DNA of 62,677 nt from Bacteroidales bacterium (GCA_016933335.1 JAFGBD010000037.1:73695-136371), one strand, 5' to 3'; positions 1-9,146 are shown, numbered from the stretch's first letter. A program made the numbers and translations. Notes: generated by a model not told the origin, from the letters alone.

Positions 1-105
1 CACTCAGCCGGACTTTCTTCTTCTCAACGGGCATATCTTTCAGGGCCAAGATACTGGGTATTTAATGGATATCTGCAAATGTATGAAACCAGCTGGAAGA
101 TATAA
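1..105 (+). CDS. C-terminal fragment of an unidentified protein (truncated by window edge)
   Basis: Frame 1 is open from the first base to a TAA at 103-105 and gives 34 residues ending in ...YETSWKI. The last stretch alternates aromatic and small or polar residues, which would suit a beta-strand at the end of an outer-membrane or secreted protein, but this is too little to assign a family. A bidirectional terminator follows 16 bp after the stop, as expected for the 3' end of a real gene. It converges on the ilv operon. Confidence 0.4.
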   Translation, partial: HSAGLSSSQRAYLSGPRYWVFNGYLQMYETSWKI

Positions 106-120
106 ATGATTTGTTGATAA

Positions 121-149
121 AAAGCCGCCTTTGTATTCAGGGCGGCTTT
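121..149. terminator. Bidirectional intrinsic terminator between the partial gene and ilvC
   Basis: AAAGCCGCC at 121-129 and GGCGGCTTT at 141-149 form a perfect 9-bp stem around an 11-base loop. A-rich and T-rich arms on both sides make it usable from either strand. It lies between the + strand fragment ending at 105 and the ilvC stop at 159. Confidence 0.8.
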
Positions 150-158
150 GAGCAGAAT

Positions 159-1205
159 TTATGTGGAAGGTCTTAATTTACGTACCTGGACTCCTGCCTG
201 CCAGAATTCTGATTCTCTCATCTCTTTGAGTTCTGCGTTCAGCAAATCCTTGTAATTTGATTTTCCGGTTGATTCAAGAACACGTTTTGTTTCTTCTCCC
301 GATTTCACTTTCTGATAGAGTTCTTTGAAGACAGGCAGGGTTGCTGCTTTGAATTTCGGTCTCCAGTCAAGTGCACCTCGCTGTGCCGTCGCACTGCAGT
401 TTGCATACATCCAGTCCATGCCGTTTTCATCCACAAGCCTTATCAGGCTTTGTGTCAGTTCCTCGACCGTTTCGTTGAAAGCTTCACTTGGGCTGTGACC
501 ATTTGCCCTCAGAACCTCATACTGTGCATCCATGATTCCGGCCAGGGCTCCCATAAGCACACCCCGTTCGCCTGTGAGATCACTGAATACCTCATTTTCA
601 AATGTAGTGGGGAATAAATATCCTGAGCCGATGGCAATGCCTGTTGCAAGGGCACGTTCCTCGGCACGGCCTGTAAAATCCTGAAATACGGCATAGCTTG
701 AATTGATTCCGGCACCAGCCAGAAAGTTGCGTCTGACACTTGTGCCAGAGCCTTTTGGTGCAACCAGGATCACGTCAATATTTGCCGGAGGAACAACTCC
801 TGTCTGTTCTTTATACGTGATCGAGAAGCCGTGTGAAAAATAGAGGGCATCTCCTTCATTCAGACATTTTTTAAGAACAGGCCACACAGCCCTCTGTGCT
901 GCATCCGATACAAGGTATTGCACGATGGTGCCCTTTGTTGCGGCTTCCTCAATAGAGAACAGTGTTTTTCCGGGAACCCAGCCGTCTTTTACTGCTCTGT
1001 CCCAGTCAGCTTTAAAATCAGGAGACTGGCCAACAATGACATTGATGCCATTATCTTTCATATTCATTGCCTGTGCAGGTCCCTGCACACCGTATCCGAT
1101 AACTGCGATAACCTCGTTTTTTAAAACTTCCCGGGCTCTTGAAAGTGGAAACTCATCGCGGGTAACGACATTTTCTTCAACTCCGCCAAAATTTATTTTT
1201 GCCAT
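159..1205 (-). CDS. ilvC: Ketol-acid reductoisomerase (NADP+), class I
   Basis: Catalyses isomerisation and NADPH-dependent reduction of acetolactate or acetohydroxybutyrate, the second step of valine and isoleucine synthesis, in the cytosol. The Rossmann motif GYGVQG is at residues 37-42. The magnesium-binding motif DLTGE is at residues 209-213, and the NETVEEL segment near 244-250 carries the other acidic ligands of the knotted C-terminal domain. At 348 residues it is the short class I form, not the enterobacterial type with a duplicated C-terminal domain. It is the last gene of ilvD-ilvB-ilvN-ilvC, 26 bp after ilvN, and is followed by a strong terminator. Expression is probably set by the attenuator upstream of ilvD. 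Confidence 0.97.
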   Translation of the reverse strand: MAKINFGGVEENVVTRDEFPLSRAREVLKNEVIAVIGYGVQGPAQAMNMKDNGINVIVGQSPDFKADWDRAVKDGWVPGKTLFSIEEAATKGTIVQYLVSDAAQRAVWPVLKKCLNEGDALYFSHGFSITYKEQTGVVPPANIDVILVAPKGSGTSVRRNFLAGAGINSSYAVFQDFTGRAEERALATGIAIGSGYLFPTTFENEVFSDLTGERGVLMGALAGIMDAQYEVLRANGHSPSEAFNETVEELTQSLIRLVDENGMDWMYANCSATAQRGALDWRPKFKAATLPVFKELYQKVKSGEETKRVLESTGKSNYKDLLNAELKEMRESEFWQAGVQVRKLRPST

Positions 1206-1231
1206 AATTTAATTAGTTGTTTATTAGATGT

Positions 1232-1801
1232 TCAATAGTTATTATTCATTATTTCTTTTTCTCTTTTGTCCATTTCACTGAGATAGTTTGTCAGCAGTTC
1301 CTGGCTTTGTTTGGTAATTGCGATCCTTCCTGACCGGGTGAATTGCTTTACACCGTATGGTTTCAGCTCATCAAACAGGCGCTGTGTTTCTTCTTTATGA
1401 CCAGTCTTTTCAATGACGGTATATTCTTTTGTTACCTCCAGAATACGCGCATTATATTGCCTGACAATCTGTTCAATGTTGGTACTGTCCAATAATTCTT
1501 CCGTTGGCACCTTGTAAAGTGCGATTTCCTGCTGGATGATCTCATCATCGGTATGATAAAAGGCCTTCATTACCTCCACCATTTTTTCAGTCTGGGATAC
1601 CACCTTCTTGACCTTTTCTTCGGTTTCAAACACGACGATGGTAAATTTATGAAGTCCTTCTATGGCTGATGCTGAAACCGTCAGGCTCTCAATATTTACC
1701 TGTCTGCGTGTAAAAATAATCGTTATCCGGTTCAGCAGGCCAATATGGTTTTCCGAGAAAGCCGTGATTGTATATGTTTGTTTATGATGGTTGCTGTTCA
1801 T
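1232..1801 (-). CDS. ilvN: Acetolactate synthase, regulatory (small) subunit
   Basis: Regulatory subunit of acetohydroxyacid synthase. In this family it binds branched-chain amino acids, conferring feedback inhibition, and stimulates the catalytic subunit. Residues 9-80 form an ACT domain (TITAFSENHIGLLNRIT start) and the C-terminal part matches the ALS_ss_C region. At 189 residues it is slightly longer than the typical 160-175. It lies 14 bp after ilvB on the same strand, so translation is probably coupled. The gene symbol ilvN is used by function; ilvH is the equivalent name elsewhere. Confidence 0.95.
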   Translation of the reverse strand: MNSNHHKQTYTITAFSENHIGLLNRITIIFTRRQVNIESLTVSASAIEGLHKFTIVVFETEEKVKKVVSQTEKMVEVMKAFYHTDDEIIQQEIALYKVPTEELLDSTNIEQIVRQYNARILEVTKEYTVIEKTGHKEETQRLFDELKPYGVKQFTRSGRIAITKQSQELLTNYLSEMDKREKEIMNNNY

Positions 1802-1815
1802 TTTTTTGTGGTTTA

Positions 1816-3561
1816 TTAATGTGACTTTTTTTCATGCTCTCCCAGAATAACATCAGATACAGAAGCTCCGGCCGGTACCATGGGAAAAACGTTGTCTTCT
1901 TTTTCAATGGATACTTCAAGCAAAAAAGGGCCATTATATTTGAGCATTTCACTGATGGCATCATCAAGCTCCGGCCGCTGCAATACTTTTTTCCCCTTGA
2001 TTCCGAATCCTTCTGCAACTTTAATGAAATCAGGATTTTTCAGGTATGTCTCAGAATATCTTTTTTCAAAGAAAAGCTGCTGCCACTGGCGAACCATACC
2101 GAGGTACCTGTTGTTCATCAGGACAATCTTAACCGCAGCCTGGGTTTGATTGATGGTACCAAGCTCCTGGATTGTCATTTGAAGTCCGCCGTCTCCAACA
2201 AACAGGATAACCTGTCTGTCAGGCGCCCCGATTTTTACGCCATGTGCGGCAGGAAGGCCGAATCCCATTGTGCCAAGGCCACCGGAGGTTATAAAACTGC
2301 GCGGCTGTGTGATTTTGCAATACCTCGAAGCAAACATCTGGTGTTGTCCGACATCGGTAACCCAGACCACATCTCCGTTAGTCTGTTCATTGATTCTCCG
2401 GATCACTTCAGCCATGGTAATTCCTTCTTTTTCAGGATAAAAATCACGTTTGACAACCTTTTCATATTCTATCCTGTCAAGATCTTTAAATCCGCTGATC
2501 CATGAAGTGTGATCCCTGCTTTTGATTTTTTTTGTGATGAGAGGCAGCGTGTCTTTCAGGTCTCCAATGACAGCTACATCTACTTTAACGTTTTTTTCCA
2601 CCTCTGCAGGGTCTATTTCAAAATGGATAACCTTTGCCTGTCTGGCATAACGTTTCAGATCTCCTGTTACCCTGTCATCAAACCTCATTCCCATGGCAAT
2701 CAGCAAATCACATTCGTTTGTTTTGATGTTGGTGGCATATCTGCCATGCATGCCCAGCATACCCATATTCAGGGGATGATCGGTAGGTAATGCAGCGACT
2801 CCCAGGATTGTCCATGCAGCGGGAATTCCTGATTTTTCTATGAATTTTCTGAATTCCTCCTCGGCATTCCCCAGTACAACTCCCTGCCCGAAAAGGACAA
2901 AAGGTTTCCGGGCCTGGTTGATCAGCTGTGCTGCACGCTCAATCATGCTGATATCCGGTTTTGGTTTTGGATCGTAGCTTCGGATGTGGAGGCATCTTTT
3001 GTATTCGAATTCCATCTCTCCAAACTGGGCATCTTTTGTTATATCAAGAAGCACAGGGCCGGGCCTTCCTGATTTTGCAATGTAGAATGCCTGGGCAATT
3101 GCCCATGGAATATCTTCGGTTTTTGTGATGAGGTAGTTCCACTTGGTAACAGGCATTGAGATACCGACCATATCGGTTTCCTGGAAAGCATCTGTTCCCA
3201 AAAGTGGTGCGGCAACCTGGCCTGTAATGCAGACAAGCGGTGTTGAATCGAGAAGTGCATTGGAAATTCCCGTAATCAGATTTGTGGCTCCCGGACCTGA
3301 TGTGGCCATACAAACACCTACTTTACCTGTAACCCTGGCATAGCCGTCGGCAGCATGCACAGCACCCTGTTCATGCCTTGTGAGTATATGGTTGATCTTA
3401 TCACTGTAATTCATAAGGGCATCATAGATGGGCATGATAGCCCCTCCGGGATAACCAAAAATCGTATCCACACCTTCTGCAATAAAGGAAAGCATAACAG
3501 CCTCCGATCCGGTAACTTTCGTCTTTTTTGGAATATCTATTGTTGCGGTTTGTTCTTTCAT
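1816..3561 (-). CDS. ilvB: Acetolactate synthase, catalytic (large) subunit
   Basis: Thiamine diphosphate enzyme condensing two pyruvates, or pyruvate and 2-oxobutyrate, in the first common step of branched-chain amino acid synthesis. The catalytic glutamate that activates the cofactor is E64 in the motif TRHEQGAVHAADGYAR. The ThDP/magnesium motif begins GDGG at residues 456-459 and runs to the NN pair about 28 residues later. Its 581 residues match the usual length and contain the three expected domains (pyrimidine-binding, central, pyrophosphate-binding). It is the second gene of the operon, 29 bp after ilvD. Confidence 0.97.
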   Translation of the reverse strand: MKEQTATIDIPKKTKVTGSEAVMLSFIAEGVDTIFGYPGGAIMPIYDALMNYSDKINHILTRHEQGAVHAADGYARVTGKVGVCMATSGPGATNLITGISNALLDSTPLVCITGQVAAPLLGTDAFQETDMVGISMPVTKWNYLITKTEDIPWAIAQAFYIAKSGRPGPVLLDITKDAQFGEMEFEYKRCLHIRSYDPKPKPDISMIERAAQLINQARKPFVLFGQGVVLGNAEEEFRKFIEKSGIPAAWTILGVAALPTDHPLNMGMLGMHGRYATNIKTNECDLLIAMGMRFDDRVTGDLKRYARQAKVIHFEIDPAEVEKNVKVDVAVIGDLKDTLPLITKKIKSRDHTSWISGFKDLDRIEYEKVVKRDFYPEKEGITMAEVIRRINEQTNGDVVWVTDVGQHQMFASRYCKITQPRSFITSGGLGTMGFGLPAAHGVKIGAPDRQVILFVGDGGLQMTIQELGTINQTQAAVKIVLMNNRYLGMVRQWQQLFFEKRYSETYLKNPDFIKVAEGFGIKGKKVLQRPELDDAISEMLKYNGPFLLEVSIEKEDNVFPMVPAGASVSDVILGEHEKKSH

Positions 3562-3590
3562 AATTTTAAGCGTTTGTGTGATGATAATCT

Positions 3591-5420
3591 TTATTCTGCT
3601 ATTCTGATCGCACCGGTATCGGCTGATGTAACCATTCTGGCATAAGCTCTCAGTGCATTTGAAACAGGTCTGACCCGTTTTCCGGGCATAAAGCTTTTTT
3701 TACCCATTGATTCCTCTTTTTTACGTCTTTGTTCCAGTTGCTCCTCCGGGAGGAGCACATTTATTTTTCGTTCAGGAATGTCAATTTCTATCATATCGCC
3801 GTCCTTTAAAAGCGCTATAGCTCCGCCTGCCGCAGCTTCCGGTGATATATGGCCGATTGACAGACCTGAAGTGCCGCCTGAGAAGCGACCGTCGGTTATC
3901 AATGCACATTCTTTGCCAAGTCCCTTTGATTTGATGTATGAAGTAGGATAAAGCATTTCCTGCATGCCGGGGCCTCCTTTCGGACCTTCATACCTGATAA
4001 CAACCACATCACCTTTTTTTACTTTTCCCTGCAGGATCCCGTCGCAGGCATCTTCCTGAGATTCGAATACCCTGGCAGGACCTTTAAACCTGAAAATGGA
4101 AGGATCAACCCCTGCTGTTTTAACCACACAGCCATTCAGAGCGATATTGCCGTATAAAACGGCGAGCCCGCCATCTTTAAAGTAACAATGCGCTATATCC
4201 CTGATGCAGCCAGTTTGCCTGTCTGTGTCAGGTTGATCATACATCACACCCTGGCTTCCCAGCTTCAGGTTTTTGATTCCGGCCGGAGCACTTTTATATA
4301 GATCTTTTGCCTCCTCCGTTACAGTGTCTCTCATGATATCAAATCTGTCAAGTGCTTCCCCGAGCGTTAGCAGATCAACTCTTCTGACAGATGCGTCAAG
4401 TAAACCGGCCCTGTCCAGCTCTCCCATGATCCCCGGTATTCCGCCTGCACGGTTAACATCTTCAACATGAAAATGTGAGCTGGGTGCCACTTTGCACAGA
4501 ACAGGAATTTTTCTTGACAAAGAATCAATATCTTTCATGGTAAAGTCAACTCCTGCCTCCCTGGCAACAGCCAGTATATGTAACACTGTATTTGTAGACC
4601 CTCCCATGGCAATGTCCAGTGCCATGGCATTGTTGAATGCTGCTTTAGTGGCGATCGAAAGAGGCAGAACCGATTCATCGCCCTCTTCATAGTATTTTTT
4701 TGTATTTATAACAATCTGCCGGGCTGCTTTCTCAAAAAGCCTTAATCTGTTTTTATGTGTTGCCACAATGGTACCGCTTCCCGGCAATGCCAGTCCGATT
4801 GCCTCATTAAGGCAGTTCATCGAGTTGGCTGTAAACATCCCTGAACATGAACCACAGGTAGGGCAGGCAATTTTTTCAATATCCTCGATTTCATCTTCAG
4901 CAATACTATCATCAGCTGCCATCACCATCGCATCAATCAGATCATATTTTTTTGATTTCAGGATCCCTGCCTCCATTGGTCCGCCTGAAACAAATACAGA
5001 AGGAATATTCAGTCTCATGGCTGCCATCATCATACCGGGAGTGATTTTGTCGCAATTGCTGATGCAGATCATGGCATCCACTTTATGCGCATTGCACATG
5101 TACTCGACACTGTCTGCGATCAGTTCACGCGAGGGAAGTGAGTACAACATCCCGTCATGTCCCATGGCAATTCCATCGTCAATGGCAATGGTGTTGAATT
5201 CAGGAGCATAGAATCCCTCTTTCTCTATCATGGATTTAATCTTCTGTCCGATATCATGCAGGTGGGTATGGCCGGGTACGAATTGTGTAAATGAATTGAC
5301 AATGGCAATGATTGGTTTTCCAATCTGTTCTTCTGTCATGCCGGTTGCACGCCAGAGACTTCTGGCGCCGGCCATTTTCCGGCCTTCAGTGGTTGTTGTG
5401 CTGCGCAATTTTATTTTCAT
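3591..5420 (-). CDS. ilvD: Dihydroxy-acid dehydratase
   Basis: Fe-S enzyme that dehydrates 2,3-dihydroxy acids to the 2-oxo acid precursors of valine, isoleucine and leucine. Cluster-ligand motifs are visible: C123 in SNCDKITPG and C186/C189/C192 in [14 protein letters not shown]. The N-terminus reads [15 protein letters not shown], as in the enterobacterial oxygen-sensitive enzyme, and lacks the PCN motif of the [2Fe-2S] plant-like type. A labile [4Fe-4S] cluster is therefore expected. Length is 609 residues, as in E. coli. It is the first structural gene of the operon. Its start lies about 215 bases after the attenuator terminator, with a palindromic repeat (5455-5504) in between. Confidence 0.97.
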   Translation of the reverse strand: MKIKLRSTTTTEGRKMAGARSLWRATGMTEEQIGKPIIAIVNSFTQFVPGHTHLHDIGQKIKSMIEKEGFYAPEFNTIAIDDGIAMGHDGMLYSLPSRELIADSVEYMCNAHKVDAMICISNCDKITPGMMMAAMRLNIPSVFVSGGPMEAGILKSKKYDLIDAMVMAADDSIAEDEIEDIEKIACPTCGSCSGMFTANSMNCLNEAIGLALPGSGTIVATHKNRLRLFEKAARQIVINTKKYYEEGDESVLPLSIATKAAFNNAMALDIAMGGSTNTVLHILAVAREAGVDFTMKDIDSLSRKIPVLCKVAPSSHFHVEDVNRAGGIPGIMGELDRAGLLDASVRRVDLLTLGEALDRFDIMRDTVTEEAKDLYKSAPAGIKNLKLGSQGVMYDQPDTDRQTGCIRDIAHCYFKDGGLAVLYGNIALNGCVVKTAGVDPSIFRFKGPARVFESQEDACDGILQGKVKKGDVVVIRYEGPKGGPGMQEMLYPTSYIKSKGLGKECALITDGRFSGGTSGLSIGHISPEAAAGGAIALLKDGDMIEIDIPERKINVLLPEEQLEQRRKKEESMGKKSFMPGKRVRPVSNALRAYARMVTSADTGAIRIAE

Positions 5421-5454
5421 CCGTATATATTTGTCTTGTTTTTTTGTCTCATAA

Positions 5455-5504
5455 CCTGTCCCGGCTTACTTGCCGGGAGCCTGTCCTGATTTATCGGGAC
5501 AGGC
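5455..5504. repeat. Compound palindromic repeat in the ilvD 5' leader
   Basis: Two hairpins lie side by side. CCCGGC (5460-5465) pairs with GCCGGG (5472-5477). GCCTGTCCTGAT (5479-5490) pairs with ATCGGGACAGGC (5493-5504) with one G-T pair. In addition CCTGTCCCG at 5455-5463 is exactly complementary to CGGGACAGG at 5495-5503, so two alternative folds are possible. The core TTACTTGCCGG recurs in the gap at 22649-22675. It looks like a dispersed intergenic repeat. It has no T-run and is probably not a terminator. Confidence 0.6.
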
Positions 5505-5634
5505 AAAGAGACCGCTCATTTCATTCGCCAAATTAATCACTTCGTTTCCGGAAGACCCGGGGTTCAGTGCGGTTAACCTTGTCCTGCTGTTATTCCGTGA
5601 ATGATATTCAGTATTCATATTCCTGCAAATAAAT

Positions 5635-5666
5635 CAAAAAAGCCATTCTGTCTGGTAAGAATGGCT
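5635..5666 (-). terminator. Attenuator terminator of the ilv operon leader
   Basis: Read on the minus strand, AGCCATTC, a 10-base loop and GAATGGCT (5641-5666) form a perfect 8-bp stem, followed immediately by TTTTT-GATTT. The hairpin lies 28 bases after the leader-peptide stop and upstream of ilvD, so it is a premature terminator. Its 5' arm CCATTC can alternatively pair with GGATGG at 5689-5694, directly after the leader stop codon, giving an antiterminator with one G-U pair. The two structures are mutually exclusive. Confidence 0.8.
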
Positions 5667-5694
5667 TATATCTCAATCAATGCATACTCCATCC

Positions 5695-5757
5695 TCACCC
5701 GGATAATCCGAGAACGACTACCAAAATGACGACGAGTAATACCATGATATTTCTCAT
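5695..5757 (-). CDS. ilv operon leader peptide (attenuation)
   Basis: A 20-codon ORF with an ATG start and TGA stop, encoding MRNIMVLLVVILVVVLGLSG. Thirteen of its 20 residues are Leu, Ile or Val, the end products of the operon. It lies about 13 bases downstream of the predicted transcription start and directly precedes a terminator hairpin. The arrangement is that of ribosome-mediated attenuation. A ribosome stalled on Val/Leu/Ile codons leaves GGATGG (5689-5694) free to block the terminator arm. A ribosome reaching the stop covers it, and the terminator forms. Function is inferred; the peptide, stop position and hairpins are seen directly. Confidence 0.85.
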   Translation of the reverse strand: MRNIMVLLVVILVVVLGLSG

Positions 5758-5776
5758 GTTTTTATGAATGGAACGA

Positions 5777-5808
5777 CAAAGATATATAATAAATATTTAA
5801 AATATCAA
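5777..5808 (-). promoter_or_regulatory. Bacteroidota-type promoter of the ilv operon
   Basis: On the minus strand TTG (5806-5808) and TATCTTTG (5777-5784) are separated by 21 bases, an exact fit to the Bacteroidota consensus TTG-n19-21-TAnnTTTG. The predicted start of transcription is near 5770, leaving a very short untranslated segment before the leader-peptide ATG at 5757. Confidence 0.8.
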
Positions 5809-5946
5809 CAAAATCTTTTAAAAATAATCTAAAAGTGCCCGGGAACCTGTGATGCAGCTTTTTTTTATTCCTGCCGGTACAGGCAGATAAATCCGTTAAC
5901 CGGATAAAATGACATCCCGCGTTGAAGAAGCAAACCGGTCTTCAGA

Positions 5947-6753
5947 TTATCCGGGCTTATAGAAAGCAAGCATATATTCATTTTCAGGCAGGCGGTATCT
6001 TGCTTTCTTTACCGTGTCAATCTCATCAAGGTAATTATTTTCAATGGTTGTAAAGCCTGCAGCTTTTATTCTGTCAGGGTAATCTGCTCCGTAAAGCCGT
6101 AAATGGTCTTTTTGCCTGAAATGTTTTTCCCTTTCTTTCGGATCGGTTATGGTACCGTCTTCGTAAGTGACAGGCATGTTCATATCCACAGGCACCTGAA
6201 GAATGGCAAATCCGCCTGGTTTAAGTATTCTGAGTATTTCACCAAGGGCTTTCCGGTCGTCTTTAACATGTTCCAGAACATGGTTACAAATGATAACATC
6301 AAATTCATTGTCATCCAGAGGTACAGACTGGATGTCCATTTTAATGCCGGCAAGCGGGGATTCAAGATCAGCCGTGATGTATTCCAGGTTTTTTTGTTTT
6401 CTGAACTTTCTAAAGAAACATTGTTCAGGGGCAACATGCAGTACTTTGATATTCTTATGAAAGAAACAGGTCTTTTCTTTAAGGTAAAGCCACATTAACC
6501 TGTGTCTCTCCAGTGAGAGACATTTCGGGCATAATACATTTTCACGGACGTTTTTATAACCGTAGGGTAGAAATTTTCTGAACCGGCCCCCACAAACAGG
6601 ACATTCCACATTGTCTCCTTTCAGGAACAGGCAGCTGAAACGCATGAAGATATAGCTTAACCTGATAAGAAGAGGACGCGGAAACATATTGAGCAATACG
6701 GGTATAATTCTTTTCATATAACCGGTTGTTTCAGAGTTGCCAAAAATAGGCAT
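5947..6753 (-). CDS. SAM-dependent methyltransferase with N-terminal zinc-ribbon-like motif
   Basis: Class I methyltransferase of the Methyltransf_11 type, substrate unknown. A CPVCGG...CPKC pair of CxxC motifs around residues 50-80 probably forms a small zinc ribbon, as in several methyltransferases of surface-glycan or rRNA modification. The SAM core follows: VLHVAPEQ (variant motif I), a short acidic strand end and DVIICNHVLEHV (motif IV/post-IV). The ATG at 6717 (MKRIIPVLL...) is an alternative start 12 codons in and may be preferable because the preceding residues look non-conserved. No partner gene is adjacent: ilv lies upstream on the same strand behind its own promoter. The fold is sure, the substrate is not. 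Confidence 0.75.
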   Translation of the reverse strand: MPIFGNSETTGYMKRIIPVLLNMFPRPLLIRLSYIFMRFSCLFLKGDNVECPVCGGRFRKFLPYGYKNVRENVLCPKCLSLERHRLMWLYLKEKTCFFHKNIKVLHVAPEQCFFRKFRKQKNLEYITADLESPLAGIKMDIQSVPLDDNEFDVIICNHVLEHVKDDRKALGEILRILKPGGFAILQVPVDMNMPVTYEDGTITDPKEREKHFRQKDHLRLYGADYPDRIKAAGFTTIENNYLDEIDTVKKARYRLPENEYMLAFYKPG

Positions 6754-7051
6754 TTTTCAGGGATTATCCATTATAACCTTTTAAAGGCCTTTTTTCCCTG
6801 ATAAGATCAGAAGTCCGCATCTTTTTTGATCATCTGACAGGTTTGGATCCGGAGGATCAACCCTTTTTTTGCCGGAATTTACTAGATTTGCGTGAGAAGG
6901 ATGAATAACAAAGATCAGGGCATTGGTTAAAGATGCAAACCTGCCATGGTCATAAAGAAGGGTAGTTTAACAGGCATGTCATTATTTCAGCAAATCTCCT
7001 GATTAAAAAATAAATACACTTAATTACTCAACCATCAAATCAATAAAAAAT

Positions 7052-7510
7052 ATGCGTCCCTTTAAAGTACTGGGTGTACAGCAAATAGCCATTGGCAATG
7101 AAGACAAATCGAAGCTGCAGAAGTTCTGGATAGAAATACTCGGGCTGACCATCACCGGGACTTTTCAAAGTGAAAAGGAGAATGTCGATGAGGATATCCT
7201 GCGTATTGGCAGCGGCCCTTATGCAATAGAGATAGATATCATGCAACCTGTTGATGTGCATAAAAAACCGGCAGTACATGAGCCAAGGCTGAACCATATC
7301 GGTTTATGGATTGATGACCTGCGGGCAGCTGTCGAATGGCTTACCGGTCAGGGAGTACGGTTTACGCCCGGAGGTATCAGGAAAGGTGCCGGGGGACACG
7401 ACGTTTGTTTCATTCATCCAAAAGGAAATGAAGAGTTTCCCCTTTGTTCGGAAGGTGTTCTGGTTGAACTGGTACAGGCTCCGGATGAAGTCATTCAGGC
7501 AATGGGATGA
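7052..7510 (+). CDS. VOC superfamily protein (glyoxalase/epimerase-like)
   Basis: A 152-residue protein of the vicinal oxygen chelate fold. Two beta-alpha-beta-beta-beta modules are visible: residues 6-65 (VQQIAIG...LTITG...AIEIDI) and 79-143 ([12 protein letters not shown]...FIHPKG...LVELVQ). Likely metal ligands are Q11 in place of the usual first His, E57, H81 and E139. The layout resembles lactoylglutathione lyase and methylmalonyl-CoA epimerase, but the substrate cannot be assigned. It stands alone on the + strand, with about 300 bp of noncoding DNA upstream, and converges on the exonuclease gene 13 bp downstream. Confidence 0.7.
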   Translation: MRPFKVLGVQQIAIGNEDKSKLQKFWIEILGLTITGTFQSEKENVDEDILRIGSGPYAIEIDIMQPVDVHKKPAVHEPRLNHIGLWIDDLRAAVEWLTGQGVRFTPGGIRKGAGGHDVCFIHPKGNEEFPLCSEGVLVELVQAPDEVIQAMG

Positions 7511-7523
7511 TCAATACCTTTGA

Positions 7524-8126
7524 TCACAGGGCTTGTTTCTCCAGGGTAACATAGATTTGATAACAGATCCAGGAATCGGTTGCTGCGTAAATCAGTTGTT
7601 CATCTTCAAGGACTTCCTTTTCCCAGTTCGATGTCTGCTGCTTTTTGGAAATTCTGAATCCGAGGATATTGGCAGCAAGTTTTCTAAGTCCGTTGTCAAG
7701 AATATCAAACCTCTTCACATATTGCTGAAGATCAATAAATCCTTCAGGCTGAAAAGGATTGAGCTGCATCAGGCTGTTTATATCATCCCTGATCGCCAGG
7801 CCGATCTTTTTAATGTTTGCGTTTTCAAACAGGGTGATGACCGGTTCGGGAAGACCAACCCTGTTCAGCCTGATGAGGTATGCTTCATCGGCAGTTGCCA
7901 GCTGCAAGAGCGATACCTTATGTTTTTTACCTTTCCTGAAAGAGGGGCGTGTTTCTGTGTCAAATCCCAGGAGCCTTTTATTTGCAAGTTTATGATTCAG
8001 AAAGCCAAGCTGGGAATCATCATCAATGAGCAGTATCCTGCCTGGAAATTGCTGCAGGGGCAGGTTTTTAATATCATCTTTGGATATATTGTTCAAAAAA
8101 GACCGGTTTCTCCTGATGTTTTCCAT
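7524..8126 (-). CDS. 3'-5' exonuclease, RNase D/WRN-like (DEDDy)
   Basis: Single-domain nuclease of the RNase D family, 200 residues. Exo I is FDTET with D56 and E58. Exo II is RDDINSL with D115. Exo III is YAATD with Y180 and D184, making it a DEDDy enzyme. All four acidic residues and the tyrosine are present, so it should be active. There is no HRDC domain, unlike full-length RNase D. Such stand-alone proteins in Bacteroidota act on structured RNA or DNA 3' ends, but the specific target is unknown. The gene is isolated on the minus strand. Confidence 0.8.
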   Translation of the reverse strand: MENIRRNRSFLNNISKDDIKNLPLQQFPGRILLIDDDSQLGFLNHKLANKRLLGFDTETRPSFRKGKKHKVSLLQLATADEAYLIRLNRVGLPEPVITLFENANIKKIGLAIRDDINSLMQLNPFQPEGFIDLQQYVKRFDILDNGLRKLAANILGFRISKKQQTSNWEKEVLEDEQLIYAATDSWICYQIYVTLEKQAL

Positions 8127-8390
8127 CTATATTTTCCCGATTAGATGCTCAGCGCCGTTATGAATGAATATGGTTCTGCTTTTCAGAAAGCAAAAGTAAT
8201 TTTTTTAAAAAACAATTTAACGGAATCAGGATGATTTTCACAGCAGGATAAATTCAACAACACACCGTAACCCTTATTTAAATACTGCCAAACCGGAATA
8301 TTCACAATCGGCCAAAGGCTTTGCTTCAGTGAATTATCATGATAAAAGATTTTTCTGTATGCCAGTATCTGATTATATAATACACGGGGT

Positions 8391-9146
8391 TTATTCAGGA
8401 GCCGAATAACTTTTTTTGTTCCGGTATTTATCGGAAATGATGAAGTACAGGCCAAAATTAAGATTTATATGTTCCTGAAGGAGATCGCGATTCGTTTCAT
8501 TTCCGGAAAATCCTAACTGCAGCTGAAATTTAACATGTTCCCATCCCCCCCTTAATGTTATGGCAGGTTCAACAAGTACTGAGAACGGATTTTTACTGAT
8601 ACACCGGATCTGATCCTGGTCTTCCTGTTCAAGTGTTCCCGTGAGGCGAATGTCATTGTACCTGAGACCGCTCAATCTTAATGACACGGCAATGTCTATC
8701 AAATCAGAAGTATAACCCAAAGAAGGTTGAAAGAAATATCTGTTAAGATTCAGTTTTGAAGTGATACCGGTATCATATCCGTTTTCAACCTTGCCCAGTC
8801 CTACTCCAAAATAGGTTTCAAAAACAATATTGGTGTGTAATGGTACAAAAGCTCCTGCCCCTCCTTCGATGAGATGCCCCCGGCCATATTCATCAGGATA
8901 GAGGTCGCGTTCCCTGTCAACAACAAAGCCATTGGCCATTATACCGATATTATCGGTAAGCGAAAAAGCTGCCTGGACTTCAAATCCGGTGAACTCATTT
9001 CCGAGGCTCCCTGACAGATCCAGGTGAAACTCTTCTTTCTGCTGGAACAATGGTACATTATGCATGTTCGGGGCATAATAGTAATGCGTGCAGCTGCTTA
9101 ATAAAGTCAGACTGATTATTAAGGGTAATAGTTTACCGGTATTCAT
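8391..9146 (-). CDS. Outer-membrane beta-barrel lipoprotein, unknown function
   Basis: From the ATG at 9146 the product begins MNTGKLLPLIISLTLLSSCTH, a lipoprotein signal with lipobox LSSC. The remaining roughly 230 residues are rich in alternating hydrophobic strands (LDLSGSLG, GIMANGF, NIVFETYFGVGLG), as in 8-12-strand outer-membrane barrels. A longer reading to 9209 adds 21 residues with no signal-peptide character. No family was recognised. It is monocistronic in appearance, with gaps of about 260 bp downstream and 140 bp upstream. Confidence 0.65.
   Translation of the reverse strand: MNTGKLLPLIISLTLLSSCTHYYYAPNMHNVPLFQQKEEFHLDLSGSLGNEFTGFEVQAAFSLTDNIGIMANGFVVDRERDLYPDEYGRGHLIEGGAGAFVPLHTNIVFETYFGVGLGKVENGYDTGITSKLNLNRYFFQPSLGYTSDLIDIAVSLRLSGLRYNDIRLTGTLEQEDQDQIRCISKNPFSVLVEPAITLRGGWEHVKFQLQLGFSGNETNRDLLQEHINLNFGLYFIISDKYRNKKSYSAPE

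Noticed and set aside
1834..2505. 223-codon + strand open frame inside ilvB
   Set aside because: It lies fully antisense to a certain ilvB gene; its residues have no family features and no start signal precedes it.
7533..8144. 203-codon + strand open frame opposite the exonuclease
   Set aside because: The minus-strand frame has all catalytic motifs of a DEDDy nuclease; the opposite frame is a shadow.
8183..8455. 90-codon minus-strand ORF overlapping the end of the outer-membrane lipoprotein gene
   Set aside because: It overlaps a better gene in another frame and has no recognisable features.
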